Made by a program: the position numbers and the translations under genes. 34,886 nucleotides of DNA from a virus. The first letter of the stretch is position 1; each line of letters starts with the position of its first letter. Location: the IMG/VR virus record IMGVR_UViG_3300047494_000031, positions 1 to 34,886 of that record; one strand, 5' to 3'. The notes beneath the pieces are model-generated. The model was not told where the DNA came from. It did not search any database and worked only from the letters and a program-made list of their open reading frames with translations. Of the stretch, positions 12,369 through 18,607 are shown in pieces.

Positions 12369-12547
12369 TTTACTCAGTCGACTCACTTTTACATTTTTCT
12401 CGTCAAACTTCGGTGCTTATTGATGGAAGATATGTGCCGTTGCGTCCATACGTCTTGAGAGGATTGTATGGCCTGAAAATTCGCATCACGGCGGCATGGT
12501 TGTGCCTGACAGGTAAAGCTGACGCGGTGACTTGGGAGGGGCAATGA
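12365..12547 (+). CDS. Conserved small phage protein (60 residues)
   Basis: The frame is coupled to its neighbours at both ends (ATGA). It reads SLLHFSRQTSVLIDGRYVPL, then LRGLYGLKIRITAAWLCLTG and KADAVTWEGQ. The combination IDGRYVPLRP and AW-x-x-x-TG-K-AD-A-x-x-W is a recurring short phage protein. Longer readings upstream overlap another gene. The activity is not known. Confidence 0.75.
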   Translation: MIYSVDSLLHFSRQTSVLIDGRYVPLRPYVLRGLYGLKIRITAAWLCLTGKADAVTWEGQ

Positions 12548-13005
12548 CAACTATCCATATCGACAACTTGCACATCACACTGAACCGGCCGAACCCTACG
12601 CCAGTGCAACCGTCAGTGCGTCCGCGTTTTGAGCTGCGCAAAGATTACGTGCTCGACCACAAGCTCAACGTGATGTGGTCGGCAGACGAATCCGCCAAAG
12701 AACTCACGCTCGAGAACGCGGAAAAGTATGCCGGCGAGTGCCGTCTCGGTGGGTTTACAGACTGGCGCCTGCCCGACCAGGACGAGCTGCAATCGCTCCG
12801 TGACTTGTCGAAGCACAACCCATGCATCGATACGAACGTGTTCAAGAGCAACGCTAGCTATGTGTGGACGCGTACGCCCGAAGCGCGGTCTTCGGGCCTC
12901 CTCTGGGTCGTCAACTTCAGCGGCGGCTACGTCGACCTCTACTACCGCTACTACAAGTGTTTCGTGCGGCCGGTTCGCGACATGCTGCCGGGAGAGTTTG
13001 AATGA
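12544..13005 (+). CDS. DUF1566 (Lcl C-terminal-like) protein
   Basis: This 153-residue protein carries the DUF1566 core: KLNVMWSADESAKELTLENA, then GGFTDWRLPDQDELQSL, then SYVWTRTPEARSSGLLWVVN, and the end VDLYYRYYKCFVRPVRD. The WRLP, W-T-S/T-x-T and F-V-RPVR elements are typical of the family, which has a C-type-lectin/FGE-like fold used for ligand binding. The gene is visibly more GC-rich at third positions than its neighbours, suggesting separate acquisition. It sits in an accessory operon rather than the tail cluster. No reverse transcriptase or template repeat is present in the genome. Confidence 0.85.
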   Translation: MTTIHIDNLHITLNRPNPTPVQPSVRPRFELRKDYVLDHKLNVMWSADESAKELTLENAEKYAGECRLGGFTDWRLPDQDELQSLRDLSKHNPCIDTNVFKSNASYVWTRTPEARSSGLLWVVNFSGGYVDLYYRYYKCFVRPVRDMLPGEFE

Positions 13006-13577
13006 ACAACGACCAAGAAGCGGAAAAGCTGGATGCGATGCGGGCGGATTTTGAAGCGTGGTGGGCTGTCGAAAACGCTGGTGAAGTACCGTCGCGAAAT
13101 GATGTTGGTGGTTATCTTGACGATGATGTCGATGACTCTTGGAAGGGATGGTGTGCAGGCATCGCCGCCGAAAAACGCAAGGCAGCGGATGTGATCATGG
13201 TGGAAGCTGTCGCAGTAGTGCGTTACGACAATGACGGCAACCAGTACCTAGAAAGTTGCATAGGTGGAGATCGATTGGTAGAAGGCGAAATTCTACTTGT
13301 GTCGCCGGAGCTAGCTAAGCTTACCGAAGATGATGGAAGTGTTGAGGTGTATCTATCGGTTCCATCGCAGCTTGTGGCGCAGAGGGTGAGTGTGCCAGAC
13401 GGCGATATGTCAGAAACCAAATGGTTCGTAATGACGGGGAATAACGAGGCAGACACGGCCATTTTTTTATTCAGTAGCCGTTATTTCGCAGAGCAATACT
13501 GCGCGAACAATCCGTCGTCACGCGGATACCGGATTTATCAAGCTACTCCGGTAGCGCCGAAACGGGAGGGTGAGTAG
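13002..13577 (+). CDS. Hypothetical protein with N-terminal FEAWW/SW-GW module
   Basis: This 191-residue protein overlaps the DUF1566 gene by ATGA. The first 60 residues or so (MRADFEAWWAVENAGEVPSR, then DSWKGWCAGIAAEKRKA) form a short module repeatedly found in phage accessory proteins, with FEAWW and SW-x-GW. The rest is strand-rich (AVAVVRYDNDGNQYLESCIG, then AIFLFSSRYFAEQYCANNPS). Function unknown. The two parts might once have been separate genes. Confidence 0.7.
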   Translation: MNNDQEAEKLDAMRADFEAWWAVENAGEVPSRNDVGGYLDDDVDDSWKGWCAGIAAEKRKAADVIMVEAVAVVRYDNDGNQYLESCIGGDRLVEGEILLVSPELAKLTEDDGSVEVYLSVPSQLVAQRVSVPDGDMSETKWFVMTGNNEADTAIFLFSSRYFAEQYCANNPSSRGYRIYQATPVAPKREGE

Positions 13578-13766
13578 ATGAAAACGCCAGAAGATCGCGC
13601 AAAAGAGTTTGGCGTTCCACTCATTCCGAGGTTGCCGGACCATAAGCCATTTGAGTCGAATCCTATCGTCGCTGTATGCGGTCAATGCGGAAGGGATGTT
13701 TATCAAGTGGAAGGCTACTACTGCTGCAATTCAAGGTGTCCAATGCAGACAAAGGTGATTGCATGA
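13578..13766 (+). CDS. Small zinc-ribbon protein
   Basis: This 62-residue protein has a GGGAGG site. It contains two Cys pairs, VCGQCGRD and YCCNSRCPMQ, spaced as in zinc ribbons (C-x-x-C ... C-x-x-x-C). The first half (PLIPRLPDHKPFESNPIV) is proline-rich. Such small phage proteins are usually of unknown function; binding nucleic acid or a protein partner is plausible. The next gene overlaps its stop by ATGA. Confidence 0.75.
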   Translation: MKTPEDRAKEFGVPLIPRLPDHKPFESNPIVAVCGQCGRDVYQVEGYYCCNSRCPMQTKVIA

Positions 13767-14206
13767 CCACCAATGCGAATAGCTATACGGATGATGAGAT
13801 TAAACGCATCGTCGAAAAGTTGCGATATCGCTTTAAAAATACCGATGGCGAATACGGTTATATGGATGACTTTATGGACGATGGTGCTGAAGTCATAGAA
13901 TATCTCCTTGCCGAAAGGCAGCAGCGCAGGGTGGTGAGGGACGAGATAGTACTTTTTGCTGCCAAGGCATATTGCAATGCGATTAAATCAAGCGGCCCTC
14001 ATCCACATCAAATAGCAGGTGTTAGAGCTGCTCTCGAGGCAGCGCTAGGGGAAGTGATGAATATTCATGGCCTAACAATTATCGAGAATACGGGGTTCAG
14101 CTTTGTTGGGATATTTGGCAAGCTGCACGTAAGGGCTATGTTCCTGTTGCGATGCTTATGGATTTACGTGATCGTATGGTTGATTCAGACATGTTCGATC
14201 CTGTGA
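13763..14206 (+). CDS. Hypothetical protein with suspect C-terminus (likely frameshift)
   Basis: Translation starts at ATG 13763, coupled to the previous stop. Residues 1-90 or so look normal: SYTDDEIKRIVEKLRYRFKN, then GAEVIEYLLAERQQRRVVRD and AGVRAALEAALGE. The remaining 50 (IHGLTIIENTGFSFVGIFGK, then FLLRCLWIYVIVWLIQTC) are hydrophobic and read like a wrong frame. The -1 frame here (14026-14250) is soluble and ends exactly at the next ATG. So a real frameshift, a sequencing error or a programmed slip near 14050 is likely. Confidence 0.65.
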   Translation: MTTNANSYTDDEIKRIVEKLRYRFKNTDGEYGYMDDFMDDGAEVIEYLLAERQQRRVVRDEIVLFAAKAYCNAIKSSGPHPHQIAGVRAALEAALGEVMNIHGLTIIENTGFSFVGIFGKLHVRAMFLLRCLWIYVIVWLIQTCSIL

Positions 14207-14250
14207 CTGATGAGCTTAATAAAATCATCGATGAGTATTCCAAGTCATGA
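14026..14250 (+). pseudogene. Open -1 frame that continues or replaces the previous gene's end
   Basis: This frame is open from 14026 to TGA 14250 and lacks a good start codon until ATG 14152. It encodes SWPNNYREYGVQLCWDIWQA, then ARKGYVPVAMLMDLRDRMVD and EYSKS, a typical soluble phage sequence. The TGA overlaps the next ATG as ATGA, the coupling used throughout this operon, so the frame is probably translated in nature. It may be the real C-terminus of the gene at 13763 or a remnant gene that lost its start. Confidence 0.55.
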
Positions 14251-14348
14251 GCAAATACACCGCTGACGATATTAGAAGGATGCGCGATGATGATGTATGG
14301 CAGGATAGTCGTGTACACGAAGCATTATCAGCCTACGCCGCGCTATAG
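14247..14348 (+). CDS. Possible 33-residue peptide
   Basis: ATG 14247 overlaps TGA 14250 of the -1 frame. The peptide is charged and helical (MSKYTADDIRRMRDDDVWQD, then HEALSAYAAL). There is no strong ribosome site, so translation would depend on coupling. It ends 50 bases before the secreted-protein gene. Confidence 0.5.
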   Translation: MSKYTADDIRRMRDDDVWQDSRVHEALSAYAAL

Positions 14349-14365
14349 GGGATAAGTAACACCAA

Positions 14366-14384
14366 AACTGGCCCTTCGCCAGTT
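14366..14384 (+). promoter_or_regulatory. Leader hairpin before the secreted-protein gene
   Basis: AACTGGC (14366-14372) and GCCAGTT (14378-14384) form a perfect seven-base stem with a five-base loop, 13 bases before ATG 14398 and just before the AAAGGGG ribosome site. It could influence translation, protect the mRNA or act as a partial terminator. No T-run follows on the plus strand; on the minus strand TTTTGG follows. Confidence 0.4.
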
Positions 14385-14397
14385 ACAAAGGGGATTT

Positions 14398-15078
14398 ATG
14401 AAATGCTTTATCGCAGTTTCATTGCTTCTTGTTGTATCCGTTGCACATGCTGATATTCGTCCGGAAATTGGCATAGGGGAATCAAGCTATCGCGTGTATC
14501 CCGATGGCACTTGGTATCAGCTTGGCATGCCGCATCGTCTTAACTTGCATAGCTCAGCATTCAAACTTGGCTTAACAGGACCGATTATCACATCGGATAG
14601 CTGGGGCATAGACTGGCATGCCGATTATGTCGATATCGGCCATGCTTCATCGTGGTGCAAATGCACGTCCGATGCGAACTATAGTGATGCGCTGCACAAA
14701 GAGATTAACCATAATCCGGGGTTCCCTAATGCGCGCTATGTGGGTCACGGACTAGATCAGGGATTCAACCTATCGCTTGCGCCGCATATCCAGTTCCACG
14801 GCATTGAGGTCGGCTATAACTATGGTCTATTCCCGTATAAGCCGCACTGGAATGAGGTCATCTATGATTGGTCAAATGGGTTGGGCGGATCGCTGCACAC
14901 GCTTTACGGCTCTACGCCGCATTCCTGGCGACTTGGCGTAGATAGTGGCTTCTACCTAAAGAAAGGTCGCTACACGTTGTCCTATGAGCATTACCGGCCA
15001 CCTACGCGGTACGACGCGATGCATGATCCATCGTTGATGACGGATTCGGATGTGCTAATGCTTGAGATACGGCTTTAA
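14398..15078 (+). CDS. Secreted protein, possible outer-membrane barrel
   Basis: This 226-residue protein has a clear signal peptide (MKCFIAVSLLLVVSVAHA, cut before DIRPE). The mature part is rich in aromatics and alternating strands (YRVYPDGTWYQLGMPHRLNL, then IEVGYNYGLFPYKPHWNEVI and RYTLSYEHYRP) and ends in VLMLEIRL, consistent with a small outer-membrane beta-barrel whose last strand ends in Leu. It is the last gene of the rightward operon. An exported early protein could alter the host surface, for example to exclude other phages, but this is inferred. No family is recognised. Confidence 0.75.
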   Translation: MKCFIAVSLLLVVSVAHADIRPEIGIGESSYRVYPDGTWYQLGMPHRLNLHSSAFKLGLTGPIITSDSWGIDWHADYVDIGHASSWCKCTSDANYSDALHKEINHNPGFPNARYVGHGLDQGFNLSLAPHIQFHGIEVGYNYGLFPYKPHWNEVIYDWSNGLGGSLHTLYGSTPHSWRLGVDSGFYLKKGRYTLSYEHYRPPTRYDAMHDPSLMTDSDVLMLEIRL

Positions 15079-15086
15079 CTGGGGGA

Positions 15087-15104
15087 GATGCCGTCCCTGG
15101 CATC
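15087..15104. other. Hairpin between convergent operons
   Basis: GATGCC (15087-15092) pairs with GGCATC (15099-15104) over a six-base loop, in the 36-base gap where rightward and leftward genes end. Position suggests a bidirectional stop or 3'-end protection. There is no T-run on either side, so an intrinsic terminator of the usual form is not shown. Confidence 0.4.
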
Positions 15105-15114
15105 CTGCCGTCCA

Positions 15115-15594
15115 TCACTGTTCCAGTTGCTTGATTACCTTTGCATGCTCTTGCTCATACGGGGATAAATCGAGGTCTTTAGGCGCTTCAAGATTCACAG
15201 GCTTCTTGATCGCTTCATTGATGTAGGGCTTTAACGCATCCGTGTAGCGCCCCCATGTAAAGCCATCGGCCTCAACGGCTGAACGTTCGGCGGACGTGGC
15301 AATATCATGCGCATGTTCATATGACATGTTTAGCTCATCCATCAAACATTTCTCAACACATTCATGAATAAGAATGTAACGTTGCGGTATAAGCTCTTTA
15401 CCATCGACTTTCAGCGTGTCGGGGAAGCGAGCATCGAAAAAGACTTCAGGCTTCGCCCAATTTTTCGAATAGCCGCCCAAGTAAGGCACCCAATGGGTAG
15501 AATCGATCTTTACCGAGTCTATTAACGACGTAATGGTGTCGTCGATATTCTTTTTCGATAGCGCGCTATCGGGTGTCTTGTCGCCGGTACTCAT
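15115..15594 (-). CDS. Conserved phage protein with HExxE signature
   Basis: This 159-residue protein starts at ATG 15594, coupled to the o-spanin stop (ATGA). The core is YILIHECVEKCLMDELNMSY, then EHAHDIATSAERSAVEADGF and TWGRYTDALKP. I know this pattern (HE-x-x-E, then Y-E-x-AH-x-x-A-T-x-x-E) from unassigned phage proteins. The His and Glu placement could bind metal as in zincins, but it is not the HExxH motif, so activity is unproven. It is the last gene of the late block. Confidence 0.75.
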   Translation of the reverse strand: MSTGDKTPDSALSKKNIDDTITSLIDSVKIDSTHWVPYLGGYSKNWAKPEVFFDARFPDTLKVDGKELIPQRYILIHECVEKCLMDELNMSYEHAHDIATSAERSAVEADGFTWGRYTDALKPYINEAIKKPVNLEAPKDLDLSPYEQEHAKVIKQLEQ

Positions 15595-15848
15595 GGGTGC
15601 TTCCATCCGCACAACTTCTGCCCGTACAGATCATGCGAAAGTATTTCTTTTGCCGTGGCATCGGAAAGAACATCGCCGGTATGGACATAGATCGCCGAAA
15701 ACCCGGTGCATGGATCAGGTTTCACGCCAATCTTTTTGCAACACCCCGGCAGCACTAGCAGGATCAGCATTACCAATAGGCTGAGCCGTCGTGGGCGTCG
15801 TAATCGGAGGCGGGACGGTAGGCTTTGGAATAGGAAGATCGGAAACAT
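15591..15848 (-). CDS. Outer-membrane spanin (Rz1-like lipoprotein)
   Basis: This 85-residue protein begins at ATG 15848 (AGAGG nine bases upstream) and lies largely inside the inner-spanin gene in another frame, as Rz1 does. It has a basic n-region (RLRLRRPRR), a hydrophobic stretch (LSLLVMLILLVLPGC) and a lipobox-type LPGC, followed by CKKIGVKPDPCTGFSAIYVH. The proline at -2 is unusual for a lipobox. The mature part of about 46 residues is longer than many Rz1. It would pair with the inner spanin to fuse the membranes. Confidence 0.75.
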   Translation of the reverse strand: MFPIFLFQSLPSRLRLRRPRRLSLLVMLILLVLPGCCKKIGVKPDPCTGFSAIYVHTGDVLSDATAKEILSHDLYGQKLCGWKHP

Positions 15849-16041
15849 GGGAATCAACCTCTTGACGCGTTTGGGTCTGCTTCTGGATCGCCTGGGCCGT
15901 TTCCTTAGCCTGATCGACTTCAACGGTTTTTTTCTCCGCTGAGCTTCCCTTGAATTTGCCGACTAAAAATGCACCTAGAACGGCCACGATGATTGCGCCG
16001 AGTGCCTCTATCCAACCCTTCAATTTAAGTAGTAGTGCCAT
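15715..16041 (-). CDS. Inner-membrane spanin (Rz-like)
   Basis: This 108-residue protein has an N-terminal membrane helix (WIEALGAIIVAVLGAFLVGK, residues 10-29) and then a coiled-coil part (VDQAKETAQAIQKQTQTRQE). A Pro/Thr-rich linker (PIPKPTVPPPITTPTTAQP) leads to the C-terminus. Type II single-pass topology and the overlapping lipoprotein gene identify it as the i-spanin, the last step of lysis. Start ATG 16041 has GTGAGG nine bases upstream. Confidence 0.75.
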   Translation of the reverse strand: MALLLKLKGWIEALGAIIVAVLGAFLVGKFKGSSAEKKTVEVDQAKETAQAIQKQTQTRQEVDSHVSDLPIPKPTVPPPITTPTTAQPIGNADPASAAGVLQKDWRET

Positions 16042-16180
16042 GGCTTATAGCCTCACTTGCAGAGTGCAGTAATGCCAATGCTTGCTTCTTACTCATCCCT
16101 GATGGCAACTGAACTTCGTGCGGCTCAACCTGACTATGCGGGGTGGGGTTGATGACGATTATCACTGGCGGCTGGCTCAT
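16025..16180 (-). CDS. Possible 51-residue peptide
   Basis: The frame starts at ATG 16180 with AAAGGA upstream and ends inside the spanin start. It reads MSQPPVIIVINPTPHSQVEP, then PSGMSKKQALALLHSASEA, with no membrane segment. It overlaps the previous gene's end by 47 bases, which weakens the case. Position among lysis genes suggests a late role; nothing further can be said. Confidence 0.5.
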   Translation of the reverse strand: MSQPPVIIVINPTPHSQVEPHEVQLPSGMSKKQALALLHSASEAISHGTTT

Positions 16181-16511
16181 AACTTTTATCCTTTGGCTTT
16201 AACTGTGGTGCTTGAACATAGATAGCATCTAAAAACGATTGCATCGTGGTCATTTTACTATGCATTTCTCTTATCTCGGCACGTTCATCCGATACATAGA
16301 AAAAGGCTCCGACAAAGAACGATACAAACATGATGAACATGATAATGCAGCACGTAGAGGCTATCCAAAGACCCATGCCGCCTGCATTGATGTGAACGCT
16401 AGACTCACTTTTGGTGGATGCGTTAGTCACGGGGTTCAAGCGATCAGCAGCGGCATATAGTGTATCGGCGGCGCTTTGTAACTTTGCGATTTCATCCCCT
16501 GAAAGCTCCAT
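16134..16511 (-). CDS. Membrane protein near the lysis genes
   Basis: This 125-residue protein begins with a helical segment (IAKLQSAADTLYAAADRL), has one strong membrane helix (GLWIASTCCIIMFIMFVSFF, residues 47-66) and then a charged helix (DERAEIREMHSKMTTMQSFL). AAGGA lies just before ATG 16511. It could be an anti-holin or a second holin of the lysis cassette. The family is not recognised. Confidence 0.65.
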   Translation of the reverse strand: MELSGDEIAKLQSAADTLYAAADRLNPVTNASTKSESSVHINAGGMGLWIASTCCIIMFIMFVSFFVGAFFYVSDERAEIREMHSKMTTMQSFLDAIYVQAPQLKPKDKSYEPAASDNRHQPHPA

Positions 16512-16515
16512 GTCC

Positions 16516-16776
16516 TTATCCCTTTATATGGGTCAGTAGTGCATCGAACCTTTTGTGCAAGTCTCTAACGCTTTCCTTGATATCGGTAAGCAAATTGTCC
16601 ATGTCGGCTTTAGGATGAAAGCTTGTAAAGACGAATTCCTTTAACTTTTCATGCTCTTTTTCCACTTCTTTCAGGTCTTCACGCGTGTTGCGCGCATACC
16701 ATCCTATGATGGTGACTAAGACGCCTATAGCGGATATGGCGAGGTATTCCCAAACCGACTGCGGGACAAGGTTCAT
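16516..16776 (-). CDS. Small membrane/coiled-coil protein, lysis cassette
   Basis: This 86-residue protein has a membrane helix (YLAISAIGVLVTIIGWYAR, residues 11-29) and a long charged coiled coil (TREDLKEVEKEHEKLKEFV, then LTDIKESVRDLHKRFDALL). The topology resembles i-spanins and phage antiholins. It overlaps the holin-like gene as ATGA. A holin partner or alternative spanin is plausible but not proven. Confidence 0.65.
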   Translation of the reverse strand: MNLVPQSVWEYLAISAIGVLVTIIGWYARNTREDLKEVEKEHEKLKEFVFTSFHPKADMDNLLTDIKESVRDLHKRFDALLTHIKG

Positions 16777-16979
16777 GGCGATCGACTCTGGTCGATAATA
16801 CGGCCAAATAAGCCAGCGCCTAATAAGACGACCGCCAGCCAGATGATGAAGTTATGCGGCAAGTGACCTTTTAGATCATCCGGGAACTGTGTCCAGCCTG
16901 CCAAAATGGCACCGTTCGCAACCGTAACGTGCGTGCTGTACCACTTCCATGAAGTTTTCCAGTTATCGACTAGCCTCAT
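16773..16979 (-). CDS. Holin-like protein (DUF7940-type)
   Basis: This 68-residue protein has the pattern NWKTSWKWYSTHVTVANGAI, then FPDDLKGHLPHNFIIWLAVV, then LGAGLFGRIIDQSRSP. It gives two hydrophobic segments and a charged end, a holin topology I recognise from phages where it sits beside a GH24 lysozyme. It would make inner-membrane holes that release the lysozyme. It overlaps the lysozyme stop by ATGA. Confidence 0.75.
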   Translation of the reverse strand: MRLVDNWKTSWKWYSTHVTVANGAILAGWTQFPDDLKGHLPHNFIIWLAVVLLGAGLFGRIIDQSRSP

Positions 16980-17431
16980 GGTGAGCCTCCTAAGAATACG
17001 CGCCGTTCGTCCTCCCGACGATTTAGAAGTCCATCAATCACTTTGCCGTTATCATGGTCCCAAAGTAAAAACTGATCAGCAGCATCTTTCACATTTCCAG
17101 CGTTGATAAATGTCAACAGTGAGCTATTGAGAAATGCTGTAACGCCTATGTTATAGGCTAACGAAAGCATGGCCCCTAACTCTTCACTTGTTACAGCGAA
17201 GGTGATATGAGGGCATATCTCATTGCACAGAACCGCAAGACGAAGCGTAAGCGCGTTATCGGCTTGCTCTTGCGTCCATACCGTTCCCTCTGAAATGCCT
17301 GTACCCGTAGCGCCATAGCCAATCGTCCAAGGCGCACCGCCCGTATCAGGGTCGGGATAGGCGGTTAACTTACAACCCTCCCAATGCTTGATAAGGATCG
17401 CGGCGATTTCGGTAGCTTCTAAGGTATCCAT
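16976..17431 (-). CDS. Endolysin, GH24 lysozyme
   Basis: This 151-residue protein carries the T4-lysozyme-type catalytic region: IKHWEGCKLTAYPDPDTGG followed by APWTIGYGATG. Glu18 and Asp27 are nine apart as in T4, and Thr36 is the likely third residue, slightly further along than in T4. The C-terminal part has SLAYNIGVTAFLNSSLLTF and a LLNRREDERRVFLGG end, as in phage endolysins. No signal peptide is seen, so release by the adjacent holin is expected. The start at ATG 17431 overlaps the preceding stop (TAATG). Confidence 0.9.
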   Translation of the reverse strand: MDTLEATEIAAILIKHWEGCKLTAYPDPDTGGAPWTIGYGATGTGISEGTVWTQEQADNALTLRLAVLCNEICPHITFAVTSEELGAMLSLAYNIGVTAFLNSSLLTFINAGNVKDAADQFLLWDHDNGKVIDGLLNRREDERRVFLGGSP

Positions 17432-17874
17432 TAGGGGCCTGTGTATGTCAACGTGCCGCTGCACATATTGGTCGAGGTGGTTGCGCCTGTAACGGTATCG
17501 GTAACATTACAGAAGGCCGTAAAGGTCGCCGTATTAACCGTATTATTGAGTGTTGCCTGAAAAGTCGTTGTTGCAGAGTTTGGACTTGTCGCGTTAACAG
17601 TTGTCCCACCAGTCGTTGTTAGCTGCCATGAGTAACTGTATGTGCCGCTACCCTGTGTAACGGTGACGGTAACGGACGAGGTAATAACAGGATTAGTATT
17701 TCTCGTCCCATTTGCGGTTACGGGACTTACACTGGCTGACAAGAAGCCAAAGTTAACCCATGCGCTACCACTCCATCGACGGCCAAAGCCTAATGCGGTC
17801 CAAGCCGAACCGGACCAACGCCTAACAGTCGTCAGCTGAATCCATGCACTACCTGACCAGCGGTTATAGGCCAT
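17431..17874 (-). CDS. Tail-associated protein with WSGSAW repeats and Ig-like domain
   Basis: This 147-residue protein begins with three copies of the RWSGSAW motif (RRWSGSAWTALGFG and two similar) spaced 14 residues apart. A Thr/Ser/Asn-rich beta domain follows (NTNPVITSSVTVTVTQGSGT, then YSYSWQLTTTGGTTVN) that looks like an Ig fold. It lies directly behind the fibre gene, whose end (NVGDLWFF) it almost touches. A role as fibre tip or chaperone-like adaptor is reasonable; the family is not recognised. Start ATG 17874, with a weak ribosome site. Confidence 0.7.
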   Translation of the reverse strand: MAYNRWSGSAWIQLTTVRRWSGSAWTALGFGRRWSGSAWVNFGFLSASVSPVTANGTRNTNPVITSSVTVTVTQGSGTYSYSWQLTTTGGTTVNATSPNSATTTFQATLNNTVNTATFTAFCNVTDTVTGATTSTNMCSGTLTYTGP

Positions 17875-17875
17875 A

Positions 17876-18607
17876 TCAGAAGAACCAAAGATCGCCGACG
17901 TTGCGAGCGGTCGGCGTAGCAGATTGAACGAAAATGGTGGGCTGAGCGTTACCACCTAAATTGATAATGCCAGGGATGCTTAAATTTCCCCCGTTATCAA
18001 ACACAGACTGAGTGCTTGTTACACCTGAGCCACCTGGCCTAACGATAACGGCCCCTGACGTTCCGGGAGCTAAAACGACGTTCCCGCTAGAAGAAATAAA
18101 GTTTGTGTTGGCTATGACGCTGCCAGCAGTGGTTAGATTGCTACCTGCATTAATCGAGCCACCGGCGTTAATAGTGCCGGTCATACTTATATTTCCACCT
18201 ATCGTAATGGTGCCCGAAACCGTCCCACCCGAAAGGCTCAAGAAATTGGAGGTAACAAACGCTGTAGTAGCAATCTGCGTACTGTTTGTTCCCGATGCTG
18301 GCGTAGGTGCAGTCGGTGTTCCGGTAAACGCTGGAGAAGCCAACGGAGCCAGCGTAGAAATTTGACCGAACGTCGCATAGTCGGTTGACGCGCTACCCGG
18401 CGCACAGTTCGTATGCTTGAACCCATTCATCGGTAAATTAGATGTAGCCGATCCCTGTCCATCGCGGGTCAAGGTATTACCAAACCCATTGCCCGTAATG
18501 TCGTTCGTATCGGCATCCACGCGTGATGATGTAATTGGGATGTTATTCGCAGCGTCATTGACCCACGAATAGTTGCGTACGAATTGACCCGACCCATTCC
18601 AGCTCAT
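17876..18607 (-). CDS. Tail fibre / appendage protein
   Basis: This 243-residue protein starts like phage fibre proteins (MSWNGSGQFVRNYSWVNDAA, ITSSRVDADTNDITGNG). It has the characteristic LAPLASPAFTGTPTAPTPAS and STQIATTAFVTSNFLSLSGG segments, then repeating short strands (GTITIGGNISMTGTINAGGS). It likely forms a trimeric fibre or its base. The start overlaps the transglycosylase stop (ATGA). Confidence 0.8.
   Translation of the reverse strand: MSWNGSGQFVRNYSWVNDAANNIPITSSRVDADTNDITGNGFGNTLTRDGQGSATSNLPMNGFKHTNCAPGSASTDYATFGQISTLAPLASPAFTGTPTAPTPASGTNSTQIATTAFVTSNFLSLSGGTVSGTITIGGNISMTGTINAGGSINAGSNLTTAGSVIANTNFISSSGNVVLAPGTSGAVIVRPGGSGVTSTQSVFDNGGNLSIPGIINLGGNAQPTIFVQSATPTARNVGDLWFF

Noticed and set aside
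12890-12990. Diversity-generating retroelement target
   Set aside because: No reverse transcriptase and no near-copy template in the genome; kept only as a question about the DUF1566 gene.
15115-15594. Zinc metalloprotease call from HE-x-x-E
   Set aside because: The motif is HExxE, not HExxH, and no third ligand is evident; reported only as a conserved phage protein.
18012-18365. Rightward open frame rich in Pro, Val and Ala antisense to the fibre gene
   Set aside because: It mirrors the repetitive codon pattern of the fibre gene on the other strand; no start signal.
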